DNA of 64,000 nt from Bryobacteraceae bacterium (lineage in GTDB: Bacteria; Acidobacteriota; Terriglobia; Bryobacterales; Bryobacteraceae), in NCBI GenBank assembly GCA_947458745.1, contig CANGYQ010000012.1:88194-152193 (forward strand). Reading direction: 5' to 3'. Below, piece by piece: positions 1 to 8,992 of the stretch. Each line of letters starts with the position of its first letter. Positions within the stretch are counted from its first letter, which is position 1. The notes beneath the pieces were generated by a model, which worked only from the letters and a program-made list of their open reading frames with translations, ran no database searches and was not told the DNA's origin. The position numbers and the translations under genes are program-made.

Positions 1-260
1 ACCTGTCGGCCCAGCCCGCGGGCGGCCGCGTTCAGCTGCGCTTCAAGGCCAAGGACGCCTTGAACTGGATCTCGAAAGCGGAGTATTCGATCAATGGCGT
101 CGAGTGGCTCGCCCTCGAGCCAGCCAACAAGCTCTCCGATTCCCGTGAGCTGGCCTACGAACTCCTGCTCGACCGCCCGCAGCCCGGTGAATTGACGATC
201 GCCGTCCGCGTGACGGACGAGTTCGATAACCAGGCCACCGCCAAGATCGTCGTCCGCTAG
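1..260 (+). CDS. C-terminal fragment of a secreted beta-rich protein
   Basis: The reading frame is open from the first base of the window and ends at a TAG at 258-260, so only about 86 C-terminal residues are present. They read as alternating beta strands with phrases such as AEYSINGVEW and AVRVTDEFDNQAT, which is typical of an Ig-like or fibronectin-like domain closing a large secreted protein. In acidobacteria such tails often follow beta-propeller repeats, but that part lies outside the window. The specific function cannot be told. Confidence 0.7.
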   Translation, partial: LSAQPAGGRVQLRFKAKDALNWISKAEYSINGVEWLALEPANKLSDSRELAYELLLDRPQPGELTIAVRVTDEFDNQATAKIVVR

Positions 261-574
261 CTGCTTTACGCCGTAAGGGTTGGCATCTCCCGCCCGCTCC
301 CTTGCGATCACGGCTCCATCAGTAGCGGTGGTCGCAGAACGCGACTTCCGAGCCGCCATGCGCATGCGCCAGCATGCGGATTGCCGAAGTGTCTGGAGAG
401 TTGCTGCCATCGGTGCAAGAAGCGGCACCTCAGGCAGATCGCTAGTCCCCCGCCCCGCCGGGTAACCACCCATGGTGGGGCGTCGCTCAAGGCCCGCAAA
501 AAACCATCCATCTGGATAAGGTTTCCACCCTACAGCCCCGCCAAAATTCCGCCGATCATCCAGCCATAGACAGG
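261..574. other. Intergenic gap with one strong hairpin
   Basis: I see no convincing gene in these 314 bases; the short open frames here lack ribosome-binding sites and family resemblance. A GC-rich hairpin is formed by 451-459 and 474-482 (9 bp with one G-T pair). Its loop can itself pair GGGT with ACCC. No T-run follows, so it is a weak terminator candidate for the preceding gene. No riboswitch class was recognised. Confidence 0.4.
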
Positions 575-1729
575 ATGGCAGGCCCCACACCAAAGGTAAA
601 TCGCAGCTGGGCCGATCCGCTGGCGAATCGGATTCCGGATCCGGTGGCCAAGCTCCGTTATCTGCGCAATGTGCGCGGAGACGATGAAGCGGTGCCGGAG
701 GTTTCGCGGTGGCGTCGCGCGCGGTTACCCGTGGCGGCGGTGGTGGTGGTGGTGGCTTCCCTTGTTCTGGGCGGTACCGTGATGCGGCGCCCGGCGAAGC
801 GGGAGAAGTCAGTTGAGTCGGCGGCAGCGGTGCCGGCCGTGTCGGTGCCCGTGGCTTCCGGCACGGTGCATGCGGCCGCCCCACACACGAAGGTCTGGCT
901 GGTGGAGACCCGGGGGACACTGGAAAGCTGGTCCAACGGGCTGCAGGTGGATACGTCGTTGACCGTTTCGAACAAGAAGCGGAAGGCGGCACCAACGGGG
1001 ATTGTGTTCCACACCACCGAAAGCCAGATGGATACGTTTGAGCCGGAAAAGGCGCAGCGGCTGAAGATGCTGGCGCGGGGACTATTGAACTATGTGCGCG
1101 AAGAGAAGGGTTATCACTATGTGATCGACCGCTTCGGCCGGGCCTTCCGGATTGTGGCCGAAGAGGACATCGCCTACCACGCCGGAAATTCGGTGTGGGG
1201 TGATGAGAAGCACACCTGGACCGGATTGAATGACGACTTTTTGGCCGTGTCGCTGGAATCGGCCACACGGACCGGCGATGAGAATCCGGAGATCACTCCG
1301 GCGCAGAAGTTGGCGCTGCGGCTGCTGGTGGAGATGCTCCGCTACCGGTTTGGCCTCGCCGCCCGCAACTGTGTGACGCACGCGCAAGTGTCGGTGAATC
1401 CGTCCAACTTCCGGGTTGGGTGGCACACCGATTGGGCGGGAAACTTCCCGTTTGAAGAGATTGGGTTGCCGGATAACTACCAGCTGCCGCTGGCCGCCGT
1501 GGAACGCTACGGCTTCGGCTATGACCCTGCATTTTTTGCCGCGACCGGAGCCCGCATGTGGCGGGGCGTCGTGGCGGCAGAAGACCGGTTGCGAGCGGAA
1601 GCCTCGCGCCGGCAGATCTCTGTAGCCCAGCTGAGAGCTGAGCTGCGGAAGGTCTATCAACAACATACGCGGGCACAGGATGTACCCGCGCCGAACCAAC
1701 CTGAGACCGCTCATAAGGAGACTCACTAG
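575..1729 (+). CDS. Membrane-anchored N-acetylmuramoyl-L-alanine amidase (Amidase_2/PGRP fold)
   Basis: A 384-residue protein predicted to cut the amide bond between N-acetylmuramic acid and the stem peptide of peptidoglycan. Residues 1-50 are basic and probably cytoplasmic, and residues 51-68 (LPVAAVVVVVASLVLGG) form one membrane span. After a linker, the amidase domain occupies about 140-305. The likely zinc ligands are H146 in IVFHTTES, H269 in CVTHAQVS and D286 in HTDWAGNFPF, matching the H/H/D pattern of AmpD-type enzymes. The domain would sit in the periplasm, tethered to the inner membrane. The stop codon abuts the ATG of the actin-like gene, so the two are almost certainly cotranscribed and translationally coupled. 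The fold is clear; substrate and role in division or recycling are inference. Confidence 0.85.
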   Translation: MAGPTPKVNRSWADPLANRIPDPVAKLRYLRNVRGDDEAVPEVSRWRRARLPVAAVVVVVASLVLGGTVMRRPAKREKSVESAAAVPAVSVPVASGTVHAAAPHTKVWLVETRGTLESWSNGLQVDTSLTVSNKKRKAAPTGIVFHTTESQMDTFEPEKAQRLKMLARGLLNYVREEKGYHYVIDRFGRAFRIVAEEDIAYHAGNSVWGDEKHTWTGLNDDFLAVSLESATRTGDENPEITPAQKLALRLLVEMLRYRFGLAARNCVTHAQVSVNPSNFRVGWHTDWAGNFPFEEIGLPDNYQLPLAAVERYGFGYDPAFFAATGARMWRGVVAAEDRLRAEASRRQISVAQLRAELRKVYQQHTRAQDVPAPNQPETAHKETH

Positions 1730-2743
1730 ATGAACAACGCACTCGGACTCGACGTCGGCACCAGCCGGCTGGTTTTGGCCGCCAAGGATGGCGATGCTTT
1801 TACTTACTCCCGGCAACTGAATGCCTTTGTCACCATCCCGTACGCGAAGATGACAGAGCGCGCCCTGCGCAATGAGGGCGTCCCGTATTCGCTGGACAAC
1901 GGCCAGATCCTGGTCCACGGCAATGAGGCGGCCCGTTTCGCCGACCTGTTGCAGATGGAGACCCGCCGTCCGATGGACCGTGGCGTGCTCAACCCGTCCG
2001 AACCCGAAAGCGGCGCCCGCTTGAAGGAAATGCTGAAGAGCCTGCTCGCCGGCCGCACTCCCGGTCAGCGCATCTTCTTCACCGTCCCGGCCGCCCCGCT
2101 GGGTGAAGATCAGGGCGTCACTTACCATGCCGCCACCACCGGCCAGTTGCTGGAAGAACTGGGCTTCCACGCCACGCCAATCAATGAAGGCCTGGCCGTG
2201 GTCTACGGCGAGATGGAAAACACCAACTACTCCGGCATCGGCGTCTCCCTGGGCGGCGGCTTGGTGAACGTTTGCCTGGCCTACTTGTCCATGCCCGTGT
2301 TCAGCTTCTCGACCGCCAAGGCCGGCGACTACATCGATTCCAGCACCGCTGCCGTCACCGGCGACCTCGCCACCCGCGTCCGCTTGGCCAAGGAAGAAGA
2401 TTTTCACCTCAGCGGTGTCTATTCGAACAAACTGCACCAAGTGCTGGCCGTCTACTACGACGACGTCATCAAGACGCTGGTCAATGGCCTGCGCGAAGCG
2501 TTCACCAACACGCGCAACCTGCCCAAGCTCAGCCGCCCGATCCCGCTGGTGCTCTCCGGTGGTACAGCCATGCCGCGCGGCTTCCGCGACCGCTTCGAGA
2601 AGGCGCTGATGGAGGTAGAATTCCCGGTGCGCCTGTCGGAGATCCGCATGGCCGCCGCACCGCTCACCACCACCGCCAAGGGTGCCCTGATCGCCGCCAT
2701 GGCCGACATGGAAGACGCCCAGACCTCAGCCGCCCGCGCGTAA
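1730..2743 (+). CDS. Divergent actin-like ATPase-fold protein
   Basis: A 337-residue soluble protein with the layout of the actin/MreB/ParM superfamily. The phosphate-1 loop is at 7-17 (LDVGTSRLVLA). A segment INEGLAVVYG at 151-160 corresponds to the catalytic-glutamate stretch (EPxAAAxG in MreB). Phosphate-2 is GVSLGGGLVN at 171-180, and an adenosine-type GG motif lies at 278-279 (LSGGTAMPRGF). The phosphate-2 aspartate usual in the superfamily is replaced by Ser173, so ATP hydrolysis may be slow or lost. It is not a typical MreB: there is no N-terminal membrane helix and no mreC/mreD beside it. The gene starts on the base after the amidase stop, which suggests a cytoskeletal or scaffold role linked to wall hydrolysis. 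Fold call firm, filament formation unknown. Confidence 0.75.
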   Translation: MNNALGLDVGTSRLVLAAKDGDAFTYSRQLNAFVTIPYAKMTERALRNEGVPYSLDNGQILVHGNEAARFADLLQMETRRPMDRGVLNPSEPESGARLKEMLKSLLAGRTPGQRIFFTVPAAPLGEDQGVTYHAATTGQLLEELGFHATPINEGLAVVYGEMENTNYSGIGVSLGGGLVNVCLAYLSMPVFSFSTAKAGDYIDSSTAAVTGDLATRVRLAKEEDFHLSGVYSNKLHQVLAVYYDDVIKTLVNGLREAFTNTRNLPKLSRPIPLVLSGGTAMPRGFRDRFEKALMEVEFPVRLSEIRMAAAPLTTTAKGALIAAMADMEDAQTSAARA

Positions 2744-2762
2744 ACCAACTCCCCCGCCAAAC

Positions 2763-2799
2763 AAAAGAGCCGCCCCAGTGATGGAGCGGCTCTTTTTTG
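2763..2799. terminator. Bidirectional intrinsic terminator
   Basis: A perfect 11-bp stem (AAAAGAGCCGC at 2763-2773 with its complement at 2786-2796) and a 12-base loop, with T-runs in both directions. It lies between the convergent actin-like gene and the M14 peptidase gene and can end both transcripts. Confidence 0.9.
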
Positions 2800-2824
2800 C
2801 TTTGCGCGGTTGTTGGCCAGAAGC

Positions 2825-5605
2825 TTACTTCTCAGCCTTCGCCGTACCCAGGTAGAGCGAGTTGAACAGCAGCTTGAACGTGCCGTGCGGCTGCGCCCGG
2901 AAGGTGATCTCACTGCCCATCAGCAGCAGCTTCCCTTCTCCCACCGGAGCTTCGGCAATCGCCACGCCGCCTTCCAGATACTGCTGGCCCCAGGCCCAGC
3001 CGCTGCGCAGCGGTTTGGGTGATGAGAACCAGGCCACGGGTTTGAGACCCTTGGCCGCCGCATCCGGACCCAGCTTAAACACCGGCGAGTTGTCGAAGAA
3101 CACGTCGGCTTTGCTCTCCATGCCGTAGGCCGCCGGATGTGTCGGGTCAACTGAGACTTGCAGCACGCTGCCGGGAATGTAGTATTTATCCCGGGGCAGC
3201 GGCCGCTCCCGCCCGTCGCGGGTCATCTCAGTCAGCGCGCTCTTCACCGGCAGACCCAGGTAATTGGCGAGTTGCGTGCTGCTGCCCACGGTGATCACCG
3301 TTCCGCCCGATTCCATAAACTTCTTAAGCTGCGGAATGGTCTTTTCTTCGGTGACGCTGCCCAGCCAGGACTGGAACTCGGCCGGCACCCGATCGCGCCG
3401 GGCTTCCTGCTGGGCGAAACTGCGAGTTGTCTCCGGACCCATCGACTTGGGCCGCGGAATGGCCCCCGTCACAAAGACAATGACGTCGTACTTCGCCCGC
3501 AGATCACCCGCGTCCAGTTTCTCCGGGTAGACCACCTCAAAGGGGAACTCGAACTGCTCAAACAGGAACCGCGTCCAGCCGGACGGCATGGAGCCGCCAA
3601 ACCGGTCCCACAGCGCGATCCGCGTCGGGGCCAGCTTCATCGATTCGCCCGCCGGCTTTTCGGCCACAGCCTTGGCGCTAAAGCCAAACTCCGCCGCCGC
3701 CTTCTCGACAATCGCCTTGGCCGAAGCGCCCGTGGTGTAGATAGTGCCGGGGCCCATGTGGGGTTCGCCCGACACGCCGTTCTTCAGCCAGTAGACCTCC
3801 GCGCCTGCCTTCAGCAGCCGGTTGGTCAGCGTGAAGCTGTCGTTCACCATGTGGCTGATCAGGAAGCCGCCGCCGACACCCACCACCTTGCCCGAAGGCG
3901 GCTTGATCAGCTCGCCGAACGGCAGCTTCTCAAACGGACCCGAGAAATCGTCCAGCACGCGGTCAAACTTCACCGCCATCTGGAACGCCAGCGTCCAGCC
4001 CGTGGAATCATACGGAGCCACCGGCGGACCACCTTCGTACTGGAAGTCGTTGGGGTGATCCTGCGGTTCAAACAAGTCGATGATGTGAGGGCGGAAGGCT
4101 TGGTTGGCCTTGACCACATAGGAGCCCGCCGGGTAGTTCTTGCCGTTCACCGTGAATGCGGCCGATGCCTTGTGGATGGTGATGCCCGTCTTGACGAGGG
4201 TGTTCAAGAACTTCACCGCCGTCGGAAAATCCGGTTGATCGGCCGGGATGATGAACCCACGCGGGTCCCGCAATTCGGGCTTCTTCATGCCTTCAAAAAA
4301 CTTCACTGGCGCGGTGGCGGCGAAGTACTCCGGCAGACGATCCGGGTTGCCACCCACACTGCCGCCGCCCCGCTCCTTGGCGATGGCGGCCTTCACCGCG
4401 TCGATGCGGCTGGGCAGCATGGTCCAGGTGTCCTTGTTGCCGCGCTCAATCGAGTTGCGGCCCATGCGCCAGATGTTCATCAGCACGGTCTCGCGGTAGC
4501 GCGAGGCATAGTCGAGCACGGCCCGATTGGCCGTCACCGAATAGTCGATCGACTCACGGTAATGCCACTGCCGCGGCCCGACCGGGAAAGGCTGGTCGCC
4601 AGAGGGCAGCAGCCGCCCCGGCACGAAGGGGATCTCCATGGGCGTCGGGCTGCCGATGATTTCGGTCAACAGGCCGATCATGTTGTGGAAGTAGGTAGTG
4701 GTGCGCAGTCCGCCGTTGTACCAGGTGGAATAGCTCGCTCCGCGGCGCATGGTGGAGCCGGGCTTGCCTTCTTCGATAAAACGCGAATGCATGGCCGCGC
4801 CCACGGCATCAATCTGCGTCACGATCAGCGGGTCAAACACGTAGTTGAACGGATCGCGGAACGGGGGCGCAAAGATCACCATGCCGGGAGGTCCAGTCTG
4901 GTGGTGGTTGTACATGATTTGCGGGAACCACTCGATGAACAACTGCTTGTTCAGATTGGTGGATTCCTTCAAGTTCGACATGTAGAAGTCGCGGTTGTTG
5001 TCATGCCCGGCGTACTTCTCATAAAGGCGCGGCGGCGCGTCCATGGTGCGCTTTTCCGGCACCGGCTCGCGCATGTACCACTCGCTCACCAGGTCATGCC
5101 CATCGGGGTTGGCGTGGACCAGCAGGATGATGCAGTCCTTCAAGATGCGCAAGGTTTCCGCGTCATTGCGGCTGGCGAACTGCCAGATGGATTCGATCAA
5201 CTGGTGCGTGCCGACCGTCTCGGTTGAGTGCAACCCGCCATCAATCCAGATCACCGCCTTGCCCTCAGCGGCCAGCGCCCGAGCCTGATCTTCCGTCAGC
5301 CCTTCGGCGCGCGCCAACTTCTGAGCGATCTCTTTATACCGGGCCAGCTTGACGATGTTCTCCGGGGCCGACGCGATCATCATGTACTGCGTGCGGCCTT
5401 CTTCAGTTTTGCCAATATCGACCAGCTTCAGGCGGTTCGATTCGGAGGCGAGCTTCTTGAAGTAGGCTTCGGTCTGTTTGTAGGTGGTGAGGTGGTAGTC
5501 GTCACCAATACTAAACCCAAAGTGTTCCTTGGGCGAGGTGAGCTTTTGCGCGGCCAGCGGCAGCGCCGCGGCCGTCAGCAGGGTCAGCAATACTCGTCGA
5601 ATCAT
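2825..5605 (-). CDS. Secreted M14-family zinc carboxypeptidase-like protein
   Basis: A 926-residue protein with a signal peptide (MIRRVLLTLLTAAALPLAAQ). The M14 domain follows in the N-terminal third. It carries the zinc-binding HxxE motif in GGLHSTE (H126, E129), a substrate-binding NNRDF at about 203-207 and the third zinc ligand in YNHHQTG (about 234-235). The long C-terminal part (about 400-926) contains a flexible beta-rich region and a segment resembling the class-I amidotransferase-like tail seen in large bacterial M14 proteins. It is probably periplasmic or secreted and trims peptides. The gene stands alone, convergent with the actin-like gene. Family assignment is firm; peptide specificity is unknown. 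Confidence 0.9.
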   Translation of the reverse strand: MIRRVLLTLLTAAALPLAAQKLTSPKEHFGFSIGDDYHLTTYKQTEAYFKKLASESNRLKLVDIGKTEEGRTQYMMIASAPENIVKLARYKEIAQKLARAEGLTEDQARALAAEGKAVIWIDGGLHSTETVGTHQLIESIWQFASRNDAETLRILKDCIILLVHANPDGHDLVSEWYMREPVPEKRTMDAPPRLYEKYAGHDNNRDFYMSNLKESTNLNKQLFIEWFPQIMYNHHQTGPPGMVIFAPPFRDPFNYVFDPLIVTQIDAVGAAMHSRFIEEGKPGSTMRRGASYSTWYNGGLRTTTYFHNMIGLLTEIIGSPTPMEIPFVPGRLLPSGDQPFPVGPRQWHYRESIDYSVTANRAVLDYASRYRETVLMNIWRMGRNSIERGNKDTWTMLPSRIDAVKAAIAKERGGGSVGGNPDRLPEYFAATAPVKFFEGMKKPELRDPRGFIIPADQPDFPTAVKFLNTLVKTGITIHKASAAFTVNGKNYPAGSYVVKANQAFRPHIIDLFEPQDHPNDFQYEGGPPVAPYDSTGWTLAFQMAVKFDRVLDDFSGPFEKLPFGELIKPPSGKVVGVGGGFLISHMVNDSFTLTNRLLKAGAEVYWLKNGVSGEPHMGPGTIYTTGASAKAIVEKAAAEFGFSAKAVAEKPAGESMKLAPTRIALWDRFGGSMPSGWTRFLFEQFEFPFEVVYPEKLDAGDLRAKYDVIVFVTGAIPRPKSMGPETTRSFAQQEARRDRVPAEFQSWLGSVTEEKTIPQLKKFMESGGTVITVGSSTQLANYLGLPVKSALTEMTRDGRERPLPRDKYYIPGSVLQVSVDPTHPAAYGMESKADVFFDNSPVFKLGPDAAAKGLKPVAWFSSPKPLRSGWAWGQQYLEGGVAIAEAPVGEGKLLLMGSEITFRAQPHGTFKLLFNSLYLGTAKAEK

Positions 5606-5674
5606 GCGCAGCGGGGTCCCCTTCCTTAAGCCTCTCAGTATAGGACGCAGAGCTCCGCCTCAGATAAGCAGCCA

Positions 5675-6889
5675 CTAGGCGACGCCGGAAACGTCCACCA
5701 GATAGATCTGCCGCCCGTTGCCACCATGTGAAGAGTCGATGGCCACCGTCTTGCCGTCCGGACTGCTGCGCGGGTGAAGGTCGCAACGGTACTCGCCGCG
5801 GTAGGGAGGCTGCGAGGAAAATTCGCCCAGCGGCACCTTACGCCCAGTGGCCACTTCGTAGAGGTAGAGGTAGTGGAGGTTTTCGATCGGATACGTGTCG
5901 TTCAAGATCCAGCGCTTACTCGGCAGGTATGTGCAATGGCCGTTGACGGTCATCACGTCTTTGCCCACCACTTCCACCTGATCGGTCTGGTCCCGGTAGA
6001 GATAGAACTTGTCTCCGTGCGAGGGGTGTTTGGCCCAAGCCAGCACGCTCTGCTGGTCACGCCAGACAAAGTGCGACGTGCCACCGTGCGGATCCAGCAC
6101 GAAGAGGTCCTTGCCCTCTCCATTGGCCGTGAACATGCGGGTGCCAAAGCCCGGGCCTTGCCTGGGCCCACGCCACCGGTGCAGGAAGATAAACCGCTGG
6201 CCGTCGGGCGAATGCAGCAGATGGTTAAACCAATGCTTGGCCGTGGGCTCCCAGGGGGAGTGCAAGTTGGGGACTCGGGTGGCGTCGGCAAAGGAGATCA
6301 ACAACCGCCGTTGCCCAGTCTTCAAATCAATGCGCCAGATGCCCGCCTGCTCGGGAGCAAGGTCACTCTCAAATGGGTCCGGCACACCCGCATAGCCATA
6401 TCCGGGACGGGTTTGGTTCAAGCGGCGGAAGTCCGGGGAGACGGCCCACTTCGAATCCGGGCTAACGCTATAGACTGGCCCCGGCAACGTCCTCTGTTTG
6501 CCGGAATGGATATTGCGGATGTGACAGACAAACTGCCCCTCCACGCGATCATTCCAGATCACTTCATCACGCGAACCGGGCAGCCATTGCAGCATGCAGC
6601 CCTGCTGCCAGTTCCATGCGCGGCTTTCACCCAACTGGGTCCAGCGATCACCGTCCCGCAGATCGATCATGCCTACCTGGATCACATCGTTGGCCGTGGG
6701 GCTACGGTGTTCGAAGTCCACCTGGTTGGACAGAACGTAGCGTCCCGTAGGGTCAAATTCCAGCTTGTCGTAGTAGCCGAACCAATGGAACTTCGGCCCC
6801 TTGGTAATGGCCCTGACGGGTGCCGGAGCGGCCCGCAGAGAGTGAGAAAGCGCGGCAGTGCCCAGAAGGAAATGGCGACGGTTCAGCAT
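5675..6889 (-). CDS. Tat-exported beta-propeller protein (TolB / oligogalacturonate-lyase-like)
   Basis: I place the start at the ATG at 6889, because it gives MLNRRHFLLGTAALSHSLRA, a Tat-type signal with the paired arginines; the frame continues 20 codons upstream without a convincing start. The mature protein of about 380 residues is made of repeated blade-like segments ending in phrases such as SPDSKWAVSPD, SPDGQRFIFLHRW and SPDGKTVAIDSSHGG, as in TolB or WD40-like propellers. The oligogalacturonate-lyase family has a similar fold, but I cannot show catalytic residues. It may bind or read out a periplasmic ligand. The neighbours give no pathway hint. Confidence 0.75.
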   Translation of the reverse strand: MLNRRHFLLGTAALSHSLRAAPAPVRAITKGPKFHWFGYYDKLEFDPTGRYVLSNQVDFEHRSPTANDVIQVGMIDLRDGDRWTQLGESRAWNWQQGCMLQWLPGSRDEVIWNDRVEGQFVCHIRNIHSGKQRTLPGPVYSVSPDSKWAVSPDFRRLNQTRPGYGYAGVPDPFESDLAPEQAGIWRIDLKTGQRRLLISFADATRVPNLHSPWEPTAKHWFNHLLHSPDGQRFIFLHRWRGPRQGPGFGTRMFTANGEGKDLFVLDPHGGTSHFVWRDQQSVLAWAKHPSHGDKFYLYRDQTDQVEVVGKDVMTVNGHCTYLPSKRWILNDTYPIENLHYLYLYEVATGRKVPLGEFSSQPPYRGEYRCDLHPRSSPDGKTVAIDSSHGGNGRQIYLVDVSGVA

Positions 6890-6958
6890 GGCGATCTGCC
6901 CCACACTGTCCCACATCCGGGGCCCCGGCCAGGACCCGGCACCGCCCACGGACCCAGA

Positions 6959-8782
6959 TTATCTTGCGGCCAACAACTCGCGGGACTTGGTGAAGTCGGC
7001 GATGGCCCCGGTGGAATCGCCCGTCAGTTTTCGGACATTGGCGCGGTTGTGATAAGCGTTGGCGTAGTTAGGTTTCAATCGGATCGCCTCATCAAAGTCC
7101 GAGGCGGCCTGGTCCAGGTTGCGCAGAACAAAGTGGGCAAACCCGCGCGCATTCCAGGCCGACGCCAACTTGCGGTCCGCCGCCAGCGCTTCATCCAGCA
7201 ACGGCAAGGCATCCTTGGGTTGCCCAGCTTTCAGCAAGGCGCGCGCTTCTCGCTCCAGTTGCCGCGCAGACCGCACAGGCGCGGCTCCGTGCTTGGGACT
7301 TGCGGGGGGGGCGGGCGTGGCGAGGCGGACAGCTTCAGGGCCCGGCAGGGCGGCAGGCGTCGCCCCCTGGGCCGTGTGTAGCCCAGCGTTCGACGCTGCG
7401 TTGGCTGGGGCGGCCGACGGTGGCGCAACGGGTGCGGCAGGGGCGGGGACGGTCGTGGCAGGTGCGGTCGTGGCTGGCGGCGCCAGAGGCGGCGAAATCG
7501 ACTTCACCGGCATCGTCGAGGTAACGTTCGCCGGGCGGGCCGCGGCCGTGTTGACAGCCAGGGTTCTCGAAGGCGGAGCAGGGTTGCTCTCCGGAAATAA
7601 GGTGGCCGCCGGCGGCTTGGCCAGCGGAGGTGGCGGCGGCAGTTTCGCCCGGGCCTTGGCCAGCACATCCTTGGCCTCTTCCAGATCGGGGCGTAACTTC
7701 AGCGCCTGCTCCAAATCGGCCACAGCCGGCCTGTATTGTTCCATCAGGAAGTGCGCACTGCCGCGCGCCAGCCAGGCTTCCGCGAACTCGGGGTCCAGTT
7801 CAATCGCTTTGTTGCGATCCGCCATACCCTTCTCGTGCTGGCCCAGCAGATGGTAACTGGAGCCCCGCGCGACGTACACTTGCGGCATCTTGGGAGCAAG
7901 CTGGACCGCCTTGTCCCGGTCAGCCAGGGCCTCCGGCAGCTCCTTCAGGGCGGCAAAGGCCGCGCCGCGCGCCATGTAGAGCGCCGGGTCATTGGGCGTG
8001 CGGCGCAATGCCTGCGTATAGTCAGTCACCGCCGCCTGATGTTCGCCCATCAGCGAATAGGTGGCACCCCGCACCGCGTAGCCCTTGGGGCTCTCCGGGC
8101 GCAGTTGCAGCGCCTTATTGAAATCCGGCATCGCGCGGTCAAACTGGCCCAACTGCCCGTAAGCGTAGCCCCGCTCCATCAACGCCTCGGCGTAGTCAGG
8201 CCGCAGTTGAATGGCGCGGTCATAGTCATCCAGCGCCTTCTGCCAGTCGCCCTTTAGCGCCTGCGCCACGCCGCGATCCTTGTAGGGTGCCGGGTTGTCC
8301 AGCTTCAGCCGGATGGCCCGGGAGAAATCCTCAATTGCCTTGCCTGGCTCCCCCAGCCGTACGTACACCACACCCCGGGCATGATAGAGCGTTGACCGTT
8401 CCAGCCCACCGGAAATGGCTCGCGAATAGTCCCGCATCGACCGGTCCAGGTTGCCCAGCTCCGCATTGACATCGCCCCGCAAGCTCCACGTCTCGGCATC
8501 TTCGGGTTTGATCATCAGCGCGCGGTCGAAATCCGCCAAGGACTCATTCACATCCCCAGCCAGAAACCGGATCTTGGCGCGGCTCTTCAGCGCATCAAAG
8601 TAGCCCGGGTCCGCCGTCAGGGCTTCCGAGTAGGCCTTCAACGCCTGGTCCAACTGTCCCGCCGTTTCCAGACGTTGCCCCTGCTCCGCCAATCGTTTGG
8701 CGCGCACCGGATCGGGCCTCAACTGCCCGGCCCAGAGGGCGCTCATCCACCACAGAAAGATCAGGCCAATAAAGCAGCGCAT
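6959..8782 (-). CDS. Secreted TPR-repeat protein
   Basis: The chosen ATG at 8782 is preceded by AGGGAG at a good distance and opens a signal peptide (MRCFIGLIFLWWMSALWAGQ); 53 further upstream codons are open but unsupported. The 607-residue protein has about ten consecutive tetratricopeptide repeats (about 30-400) with the usual A-x-x-x-x-P pattern, for example YSEALTADPGYFDAL and YDRAIQLRPDYAEAL. An Ala/Pro-rich linker of about 100 residues follows, and then two or three more TPRs at the C terminus. TPR arrays mount protein partners in the periplasm or at the outer membrane. No enzymatic domain is visible. Confidence 0.85.
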   Translation of the reverse strand: MRCFIGLIFLWWMSALWAGQLRPDPVRAKRLAEQGQRLETAGQLDQALKAYSEALTADPGYFDALKSRAKIRFLAGDVNESLADFDRALMIKPEDAETWSLRGDVNAELGNLDRSMRDYSRAISGGLERSTLYHARGVVYVRLGEPGKAIEDFSRAIRLKLDNPAPYKDRGVAQALKGDWQKALDDYDRAIQLRPDYAEALMERGYAYGQLGQFDRAMPDFNKALQLRPESPKGYAVRGATYSLMGEHQAAVTDYTQALRRTPNDPALYMARGAAFAALKELPEALADRDKAVQLAPKMPQVYVARGSSYHLLGQHEKGMADRNKAIELDPEFAEAWLARGSAHFLMEQYRPAVADLEQALKLRPDLEEAKDVLAKARAKLPPPPPLAKPPAATLFPESNPAPPSRTLAVNTAAARPANVTSTMPVKSISPPLAPPATTAPATTVPAPAAPVAPPSAAPANAASNAGLHTAQGATPAALPGPEAVRLATPAPPASPKHGAAPVRSARQLEREARALLKAGQPKDALPLLDEALAADRKLASAWNARGFAHFVLRNLDQAASDFDEAIRLKPNYANAYHNRANVRKLTGDSTGAIADFTKSRELLAAR

Positions 8783-8899
8783 AGGATGTGTACTCCCTAG
8801 TTTACGGCGGGTAGGGATGAATTCTTTATGGCGCGATGGAGTTAAACCAGCAGAGCGCCCATAAAGATCACAAGTACTGCAAACCAAAGCCGCGGCCGT

Positions 8900-8933
8900 A
8901 CCGAGCCGCGACCCGCAGGAGCGATCTGCTCTC
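8900..8933 (+). repeat. Dispersed intergenic repeat, family 3, copy 1
   Basis: A 34-base element with the core ACCGAGCCGCGACC and GCAGGAGCG. It matches the copy at 51922-51955 at 31 of 34 positions. It fills the gap between the TPR gene and galK. Sequence similarity appears to continue downstream (GTTCAACGCTCTTCTGGGT here, a related string near 52011-52030). Confidence 0.65.
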
Positions 8934-8992
8934 TTTCCCAAGAGCTTCCCCTCCAGTCCCGGCGCTGTTCAACGCTCTTCTGGGTCAGGCCA

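Noticed and set aside
1082..2440. A 452-codon open frame on the minus strand
   Set aside because: It is antisense to the amidase and actin-like genes, both of which have motifs and good spacing.
3158..5227. A 689-codon open frame on the plus strand
   Set aside because: It lies wholly opposite the M14 peptidase gene, which has zinc motifs and a signal peptide. The frame is a by-product of high G+C.
5774..7381. A 535-codon open frame on the plus strand
   Set aside because: It lies opposite the beta-propeller and TPR genes and shows no family resemblance.
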